From Lawsonibacter faecis (GTDB lineage: Bacteria; Bacillota; Clostridia; Oscillospirales; Oscillospiraceae), in assembly GCF_014287675.1 (NCBI RefSeq), contig NZ_JACOPQ010000002.1:62001-126000 (forward strand): DNA of 64,000 nucleotides, read 5' to 3'. A program made the translations under genes and the position numbers. Below the pieces are notes generated by a model. The model did no database searches and was not told where the DNA came from. It saw nothing but the letters and a program-made list of their open reading frames with translations. Positions 59,076 to 64,000 of the stretch are shown one piece after another (the stretch's first letter is position 1; each line of letters opens with the position of its first letter).

Positions 59076-59985
59076 TTATTCCACCACCCGTTCCAATATC
59101 TCCGGCTTCAACAGCCCAGCCGCCTTCTCATAGGGGACAAGCACGATGACCTCCCCCACGCACATGGCGGCGGTCAGGCCGACGGGAAACGCGAACCCAA
59201 GGCCGTTGGGCGTCAGCATAAAGCTTTGAAACGACTCCGCGCCCATCTCCTCCGCGACGGCAAAGCCGAAAAAGAGATTCTCGCTGTCGGCAATGCGCTC
59301 AAAGCCTTCGCCGTTCCCCGCCGCGCGGCTGAGTCCCTCCTCCGCCAGCAGCTCCGCCAGCGCAGGGACCCAGACCTCCTCCTCTCCCGCAAAGAGGTCC
59401 TCCAAGCCCAGCATCTCCCCCGTCTCGGCGTCGAAGGTCTCGATCACCGGGGCATAAAAGACCCGGCTGCCAATATCCGGCCTGGTCAATATCACCTGAT
59501 AAAAGCCGTTCCAGAGGTACTCGTCCTTCATGATCAGCCCGGTCCCGAAGCGGTCGATATAACTTGAGCCGTCCCAGGCCGCATATTCCTCCTGGTACGC
59601 CCACTCCTCTTTTAAAAGGCGGTCGTACACCTCGCGGTAATGCCGGTTTACCCCCGCCGCAAGGGGGTCCGCGCCTATGATACTCCAGCCATTGCCGATT
59701 TCTGGTCTCAATGCGCGTTTCACCGTCCGCGCCCCTGTAGGCCTCATAGACGTCATAGAGCCACGACAGATATATGCCACCCGAATCCACATAAGACGCA
59801 TACGGATTGTCGTCCTCCTCCGCCGGCCCGTACGCGGGCGCCGTCTCCGCGTACGGCGCAGGCCCCACGCTCCCAGATTGCGCGGCGAGCGGCTCCGCCG
59901 CCTGTTTTTCCGGTTCTGACCGCCCATCACACCCGCTCAGCAGAAATAACGCCGCCAAAAGTACGCAAAAACCGCTCCTTTTCAT
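59076..59985 (-). pseudogene. DUF3298 (RsiV-like) lipoprotein, split by a one-base frameshift
   Basis: The N-terminal frame starts at 59985 with MKRSGFCVLLAALFLLSGC, a lipobox at Cys19, and reads to RNRQWLEYHRRG. The rest (HYREVYDRLLKEEWAYQEEY... to 59076) is one frame away and carries the DUF3298 domain (FYQVILTRPDIGSRVFYAPVIE, VGEVIVLVPYEKAAGLLKPE). Removing one base from the five-G run at 59663-59667 joins them as RRGPLAAGVNRHYREV, about 302 residues. It is a recent pseudogene, or a sequencing or assembly slip. The unusual place between sigE and sigG hints at a sporulation or envelope role (inference). Confidence 0.75.
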
Positions 59986-60065
59986 GCCGACACCCCATTC
60001 ATGACGAGTTTAGCAGAAAAAGCGCTGCTTTTCCTCTCAAATCGGTGACAATCAGCAGTCAAGCG

Positions 60066-60788
60066 CTACAGCATCCTCAGTATCTCCTTTTTCAGCCGGG
60101 AGATGATGCGCTTTTCCAGTCTTGAAATATAGGATTGAGAGATGCCCAGCAGGTCGGCCACCTCCTTCTGGGTCTTCTCCTGCCGCCCGTCCAGGCCGAA
60201 GCGCATGGTGATGATCTGCTTCTCCCGTTCGTCCAGCTTCTCCATGGCGTTGAAGAGGAGCTGCCGGTCCACGTCGGCCTCGATGGGCTTCATCACCACG
60301 TCGTTCTCCGTGCCCAGAATGTCGGAGAGGAGCAGCTCGTTTCCGTCCCAGTCGGTGTTCAGCGGCTCGTCGAAGGAGACCTCGCTCTTGAGGGAGGAGG
60401 TCTTGCGCAGGTGCATCAATATCTCGTTTTCAATGCAGCGGGAGGCATAGGTGGCCAGCTTGATGTTTTTGGCCGGCTTGTAGGTGTTGATGGCCTTGAT
60501 GAGGCCGATGGTGCCGATGGAGATGAGGTCCTCGATGTTGATCCCCGTATTTTCAAACCGGCGGGCGATATAGACCACCAGCCGGAGGTTGCGCTCAATG
60601 AGCTGGGACTTAACCGCCTCCTCCCCTTCGTCCAGGCGGCCGATGAGCTCGGCCTCCTCGTCCCGGGTGAGGGGGGGCGGCAGGGTGTCGCTGCCGCCGA
60701 TGTACATAATCTTTCCCGGGAGCTTCAGCCCCAGCTTTGCCAACAGACGCTGGATACGGACGTACCAGCGCGCTTTCCAACCGTTCAT
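60066..60788 (-). CDS. sigE: RNA polymerase sigma-E factor precursor (early mother cell)
   Basis: 240 residues. The N-terminal pro-sequence (about 1-30, MNGWKARWYVRIQRLLAKLG) is amphipathic and is removed by SpoIIGA. Region 2 has LISIGTIGLIKAINTYKPAKNIKLATYASRCIENEILM; region 4.2 has VADLLGISQSYISRLEKRII. AGGAGG lies six bases before the ATG at 60788 and abuts the ATG at 60794, so 60788 is preferred. It lies 27 bases after spoIIGA and shares its promoter. Confidence 0.95.
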   Translation of the reverse strand: MNGWKARWYVRIQRLLAKLGLKLPGKIMYIGGSDTLPPPLTRDEEAELIGRLDEGEEAVKSQLIERNLRLVVYIARRFENTGINIEDLISIGTIGLIKAINTYKPAKNIKLATYASRCIENEILMHLRKTSSLKSEVSFDEPLNTDWDGNELLLSDILGTENDVVMKPIEADVDRQLLFNAMEKLDEREKQIITMRFGLDGRQEKTQKEVADLLGISQSYISRLEKRIISRLKKEILRML

Positions 60789-60815
60789 TTCCATCCTCCT
60801 AATGATAGTGGTTAT

Positions 60816-61673
60816 CTAAGCTCCGATGAGGGCGCTGTACCCCCCGCCGTCGGACAGGCGGCCCGGCGCGAGGGCCACCAGAATGCCCCCGTAGTCCTCC
60901 TCCCCCACTCTTACGCCGTCGGTCCGCAGGGCCAGGAGCATCCCGCAGTCCACCCCCACGGCCTGATACGGCAGCAGCCGCCAGCGGCCCTTTCCGGCCC
61001 CCTGTGAAAGCCGCTCCAGGGAGGCCACCGGGTCGCGCAGATCGCCCTCCCCCGGGCACTCCCCCTCCGGGAAGAGGGAGACCAGCTTCTCCCCCTCGGC
61101 CACCATTACCGGCCGGTTGGTCACCGGGTCGGTGAGGGTGTTCCCCGTGTCCACCAGCGCGGTCAGGGCGGTCCGTCTGCCGCCCAGGGTGATGACCGCG
61201 GGCACCAGCTCCCGCCGGGGGCCGCTGTGGCGGGCCGTCCGGCGGAAGACAAAGGCAATCGCCACGTAGCACGCCGCGGCGGACAGCAGAATCAGGCGCA
61301 GGTCCATGGCGGAGTAGAAGATGCCGTTTTTCAGGCTCAGCCCCCTCCCGCCCAGCAGCTCGATGGCGAAAATACCGCCGCCGAAGGCCGCCGACACGCC
61401 GAAGAACACCAGCGTGAGGCGCAGCAGGCGCCGGCTGCCCCCGAACGCGCACAGAAGCATCAGCACCGCCGCCCCCAGCTTGCACAGGGGATGGACGAGA
61501 AACCCCATGCCCGGAAAGAAGACCGCCGCCGCGTAAAAGGCCCCCAGCGCCGCCCCCAGCCCCAGCCGGAGCCGCCGGATGACCTCCCCCGCCAGCCGCG
61601 CGGACGCCAGCAGAAGAAGGTAGTTGACCACCAGGTTGAGCAGGAAGAGCGAGTCTATGTATACGACCGTCAT
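60816..61673 (-). CDS. spoIIGA: Sigma-E processing peptidase SpoIIGA
   Basis: 285 residues. Five N-terminal membrane helices (about 5-150, starting MTVVYIDSLFLLNLVVNYLLL) are followed by an aspartic protease domain with ALVDTGNTLTDP (about 170-181), the catalytic Asp motif. At the septum it cleaves pro-sigma-E after the forespore signal SpoIIR. The ATG at 61673 has a GGGGAGAGG ribosome site. It lies directly before sigE, as in Bacillus and clostridia. Confidence 0.93.
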   Translation of the reverse strand: MTVVYIDSLFLLNLVVNYLLLLASARLAGEVIRRLRLGLGAALGAFYAAAVFFPGMGFLVHPLCKLGAAVLMLLCAFGGSRRLLRLTLVFFGVSAAFGGGIFAIELLGGRGLSLKNGIFYSAMDLRLILLSAAACYVAIAFVFRRTARHSGPRRELVPAVITLGGRRTALTALVDTGNTLTDPVTNRPVMVAEGEKLVSLFPEGECPGEGDLRDPVASLERLSQGAGKGRWRLLPYQAVGVDCGMLLALRTDGVRVGEEDYGGILVALAPGRLSDGGGYSALIGA

Positions 61674-61708
61674 GTCATGGCCTCTCCCCTCTCAAATCAC
61701 TATTCCAA

Positions 61709-61742
61709 ATTATACCTGTCCGGCCAATCAAAAAAGGTCTAA
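61709..61742 (-). promoter_or_regulatory. Promoter region of spoIIGA-sigE
   Basis: A perfect TATAAT on the minus strand (61714-61709) with no usable -35 box at 17 bases. A TTAGAC lies 22 bases upstream (61742-61737), recalling the over-long spacer of the Spo0A-activated Bacillus spoIIG promoter. No convincing 0A box was found. Confidence 0.42.
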
Positions 61743-61756
61743 TCCGGGATAGCGGC

Positions 61757-61798
61757 AAAAAGAAGCTGACAAGCTAAATAGCTTGTCAGCTTCTTTTT
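61757..61798. terminator. Bidirectional terminator after the hisC unit
   Basis: 20-bp perfect arms (first arm AAAAAGAAGCTGACAAGCTA) with loop AA, bounded by T/A runs on both strands. Confidence 0.85.
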
Positions 61799-61800
61799 CT

Positions 61801-61989
61801 TTATTTTACGCGACACTCCATCCGCAGCCGGGTCTTCCCTACCTCGGCTATGGTTTGCCGTACCCAGTCCAGCACGCGGGGATAATCGATGGCCGTCAAG
61901 TCCTCATACCGATTGATAAGCTCCCGGCTCAGGCGGAAAATCGCCTCTGCGTCTTCCGCACCGGCGGGACGCTTCGTCCGTTCCGCCTT
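61801..61989 (-). pseudogene. Remnant of a GNAT acetyltransferase N-terminus
   Basis: An open frame of 63 codons without a start codon, read behind hisC. It contains AEDAEAIFRLSRELINRYED and LTAIDYPRVLDWVRQTIAE, very like the N-terminal helices of GNAT enzymes, then stops after VGKTRLRMECRVK before any acetyl-CoA motif. Its stop is three bases from the intact terminator at 61757-61798. The original start was probably lost when the hisC end moved next to it. It is not expected to be translated. Confidence 0.55.
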
Positions 61990-63055
61990 AAGTATACGCC
62001 CCCACCAGCTCCCCGATGACCCGGCAGAAGGTCTCCATCTCCCCGTCGGTGCCGATGGTCACGCGGAGACAGTTGTCGATGCGGGGCTTGTCCCACCAGC
62101 GCACCAGAATGCCCCGCTCCCGCAGCCCCGAGAGCAGCTCCCGGGCGGGGGCCTTGTCGTGGGAGATAAAGAGGAAGTTGGCGGCGGAGTCGTAGACCCG
62201 AAAGCCCAGCTCCTTCAGCCGGGCGGCGGCGGCGTCCCTGGTGCGGACGACCCTGGCGACGACAGCCCGGAAGTAGTCCGCGTCCCGGACGGAGGCCTCC
62301 GCCCCCGCCTGGGCCACCCGATCCAGCGTGTAGGAGTTAAAGGAGTTCTTCACGCAGTTGAGCGCGGCGATGAGGCCGGCGTTCCCCATGGCGTATCCCA
62401 CCCGCAGGCCCGCCAGGCTGCGGGACTTGGACATGGTGCGCACCACTACCAGGTTTGGGTAGCCGCCGATGAGCTCCACGGCGGACTGCGCGCCGAAGTC
62501 CACATAGGCCTCGTCCACCAGGACCGCCGCCTCTGAGTTGGCCTCCAGAATCCGCCGTATGTCGCTCAGGGGGATATCCCGGCCCGTGGGGGCGTTGGGG
62601 TTGGCGATGACCACGCCGCCGCTGCCCCCCAGAAACGCCTCCACCGGCAGGCCGAAGTCCCCGTCCAGGGGGATCTCCCTGTAATCCTGGCCGAAGAGGC
62701 TGGCGTAGACCGGATAGAAGCTGTAGGTGATGTCGGGAAACAAGACGGTCCGACCCGGCGTGAAGAAGGCCTGGAAGCAGAACGCCAGCACCTCGTCGGA
62801 GCCGTTGCCCACAAAAATCTGCTCCGGGGTCAGGCCGTGAAAGGCGGCAAGCGCCTCCCGGAGGGCGGTGCACTCCGGGTCGGGGTAGCGCCGCAGCTCG
62901 GCGCCGGCCGCATCCCTGATGGCGGCCAGGGTCCCGTCGGAGGGCGGATAGGGATTTTCATTGGTGTTCAGCTTAATGAATTTGCGGTCCCTGGGCTGCT
63001 CGCCCGGGGTGTAGGGCACCATGTCCCTGATGCGGTCGCTCCAGAATTCTTTCAT
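61988..63055 (-). CDS. hisC: Histidinol-phosphate aminotransferase
   Basis: 355 residues, a PLP-dependent fold type I aminotransferase. NTNENPYPP near the start, NPNAPTGRDIPL (about 149-160), VDEAYVDFG and the PLP lysine in TMSKSRSLAGLR (about 217-228) are as in HisC. It makes histidinol phosphate from imidazole-acetol phosphate and may also act on aromatic keto acids. No other his genes are near. The ATG overlaps the DUF951 stop by four bases. Confidence 0.88.
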   Translation of the reverse strand: MKEFWSDRIRDMVPYTPGEQPRDRKFIKLNTNENPYPPSDGTLAAIRDAAGAELRRYPDPECTALREALAAFHGLTPEQIFVGNGSDEVLAFCFQAFFTPGRTVLFPDITYSFYPVYASLFGQDYREIPLDGDFGLPVEAFLGGSGGVVIANPNAPTGRDIPLSDIRRILEANSEAAVLVDEAYVDFGAQSAVELIGGYPNLVVVRTMSKSRSLAGLRVGYAMGNAGLIAALNCVKNSFNSYTLDRVAQAGAEASVRDADYFRAVVARVVRTRDAAAARLKELGFRVYDSAANFLFISHDKAPARELLSGLRERGILVRWWDKPRIDNCLRVTIGTDGEMETFCRVIGELVGAYT

Positions 63056-63246
63056 TCCTGGGCCCCCTCGGTCCGTATGATTTTTTTGACGCTCTTCTCC
63101 GCCTTGCTCCGGGGGAGCATCAGCTCGTGCCCGCAGCCCGTGCAGCGCAGCCGGAAGTCCATGCCCACCCGCAGCACCTGCCAGCGGGCGCTGCCGCAGG
63201 GGTGCTCCTTCTTCAGCTCCAGCACGTCCCCCACCCGAATATCCAT
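63052..63246 (-). CDS. DUF951 family protein
   Basis: 64 residues, matching the small DUF951 family: MDIRVGDVLELKKEHPCGSARWQVLRVGMDFRLRCTGCGHELMLPR, with Cys17 and the CTGCGH pair that could bind zinc. A role in nucleic-acid binding is often guessed. AGGAGG is seven bases before the ATG at 63246. It is the first gene of the unit with hisC, driven by a perfect-consensus promoter. Confidence 0.88.
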   Translation of the reverse strand: MDIRVGDVLELKKEHPCGSARWQVLRVGMDFRLRCTGCGHELMLPRSKAEKSVKKIIRTEGAQE

Positions 63247-63280
63247 ATTTCCGCCTCCTGACCCGAAAGCCGTTTTTCCT

Positions 63281-63309
63281 ATTATAAGTTCCGCCGACTC
63301 CGCTGTCAA
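63281..63309 (-). promoter_or_regulatory. Perfect-consensus sigma-A promoter of DUF951-hisC
   Basis: On the minus strand, TTGACA (63309-63304), a 17-base spacer and TATAAT (63286-63281); all twelve bases match consensus. The start lies about 30 bases before the ATG. Confidence 0.88.
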
Positions 63310-63383
63310 TTCGCAGGCGGCGATTGCATATAGTGGTCTATCAGGAAAAACAACGGATAAGACGAAAGGATTTGGTTAGTTTG

Positions 63384-64000
63384 ATGAATACGTTTCCGCC
63401 GGAAGGTCGGTTATTGAACACCAGCGAAAACCAGGCGGCCTGCGCCACCAAGGCCGGCCTCATCCAGGCCATGGAGCGCCGGCAGGTGCTGGAGGGCCGG
63501 GTGCTCCTATGCGACGCGGACCACAACCTCATCGTCTCCATGGGGAGCTTCACCGGGGTGGTGCCCCGGGAGGAGGCCGCCATCGGCATCGACGACGGCA
63601 GCACCCGTGAGATTGCGATTCTCACAAGGGTGGGTAAGCCCATTGCCTTTACAGTTGAGCGCATAGAGAACGAGGCCGGTGACCTGCGGCCCGTCCTCTC
63701 CCGCCGCAGCGCCCAGCGCATGGCCCTGGACCATCTGCTGAACACCCTGGAGCCCGGCATGATTCTCCCGGTCACCGTGACCCACCTGGAGCCCTTCGGC
63801 GCCTTCGTGGACGTGGGCTGCGGCGTGGCCTCCATGATCGGCATCGAAAACATCTCCGTCTCCCGCATTCCCCATCCCGACTGCCGCTTCACCGTGGGCC
63901 AGGAGATTTTCGCCGCGGTGCAGGGCGTGGACCGGGAGCAGGGGCGGATTCTCCTCACCCACCGGGAGCTGCTGGGCACCTGGGCGGAGAACACCGCCCA
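63384..64000 (+). CDS. S1 RNA-binding domain protein (runs off window)
   Basis: About 205 codons are visible from the ATG at 63384; the C-terminus is outside. An N-terminal S1-like segment (VLEGRVLLCDADHNLIVSMGSFTGVVPREEA) is followed by a clear second S1 motif (GMILPVTVTHLEPFGAFVDVGCGVASMIGIENIS). The layout resembles the short S1-like proteins of clostridia rather than full-length S1. AAAGGA lies about 14 bases upstream, so the ribosome site is weak. It is divergent from DUF951-hisC. Confidence 0.8.
   Translation, partial: MNTFPPEGRLLNTSENQAACATKAGLIQAMERRQVLEGRVLLCDADHNLIVSMGSFTGVVPREEAAIGIDDGSTREIAILTRVGKPIAFTVERIENEAGDLRPVLSRRSAQRMALDHLLNTLEPGMILPVTVTHLEPFGAFVDVGCGVASMIGIENISVSRIPHPDCRFTVGQEIFAAVQGVDREQGRILLTHRELLGTWAENTA

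Noticed and set aside
61709..61742. A Spo0A-type promoter with 22-base spacer before spoIIGA
   Set aside because: The TATAAT is good and a TTAGAC lies at 22 bases, but it matches TTGACA at only two positions and no 0A box was seen. It is kept only as a low-confidence promoter region.
1..64000. CRISPR arrays, insertion sequences, prophage or integrase genes
   Set aside because: No regularly spaced repeats, transposase or integrase motifs, or phage gene clusters were found by reading. The only duplicated unit is the tsf tail.

Overview
The window is a chromosomal stretch of a GC-rich, endospore-forming Firmicute. The best guess is an Oscillospiraceae-type gut clostridium (Flavonifractor, Pseudoflavonifractor or Lawsonibacter-like). 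The reasons are the spoIIGA-sigE-sigG sporulation core, spore-type peptidoglycan hydrolases, strong AGGAGG ribosome sites, anaerobe-type hybrid cluster protein, GTP-type PEPCK and SLH-anchored surface protein, all with C/G-biased third codon positions. That bias opens long antisense shadow frames almost everywhere. The species assignment is inference; no search was run.

Layout. 1-3005 (minus): a YmfF/YmfH M16-peptidase-like pair coupled to lgt. 3283-4065: a formate/nitrite channel, whose end overlaps convergently with a 2507-residue cyclic beta-1,2-glucan-synthase-type enzyme (4044-11567, minus). 11665-15391: the ylxM-ffh-rpsP-khpA-rimM-trmD operon. 15557-22125: degV, two GNAT acetyltransferases, a WYL regulator running into a zinc-ribbon protein, DUF3788, rsmA and pckG. 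22322-26444: a DUF4349 lipoprotein, an amidase and a LysM-GH18 hydrolase, followed by a candidate C-rich small RNA and three tiny related proteins. Then tRNA-Arg. 26766-31230: a heterodimeric ABC exporter with a divergent BmrR-type MerR regulator and a textbook 19-bp-spacer promoter. 31296-33771: hcp with its Crp/Fnr regulator and a dyad placed for class II activation. 34093-40944: a 2283-residue SLH surface protein carrying a PHP phosphoesterase domain, preceded by two overlapping perfect palindromes. 41023-46644: YibE/F and a Gld-type ABC operon. 46909-51349: a Bce-type two-component system plus ABC transporter. 51444-53225: an ABC-F protein. 53366-55442: rpsB-tsf, with the tsf tail duplicated 250 bp away. 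55654-63246: YlmC/YmxH, a permuted NlpC/P60-like protein, ldh, sigG, a frameshifted DUF3298 lipoprotein, sigE, spoIIGA, a GNAT remnant, hisC and DUF951. 63384-64000: the start of an S1-domain protein.

How the parts work together. The translation and secretion genes (SRP, S16, RimM, TrmD, S2, EF-Ts, RsmA) are housekeeping. The SpoIIGA/sigma-E/sigma-G block and the spore-type hydrolases form the sporulation theme. Three envelope-stress or efflux modules (MerR-ABC, Bce, ABC-F) each have their own control sites. No phage, insertion sequence or CRISPR array was seen. The most unusual material is small: the candidate sRNA and micro-protein family at 25.5-26.4 kb, the palindromic leader at 34.03 kb, the tsf-tail duplication with an inverted hairpin loop at 53.4-53.6 kb, the in-frame WYL/zinc-ribbon read-through at 17.9 kb, and several exceptionally long perfect palindromes at gene ends.
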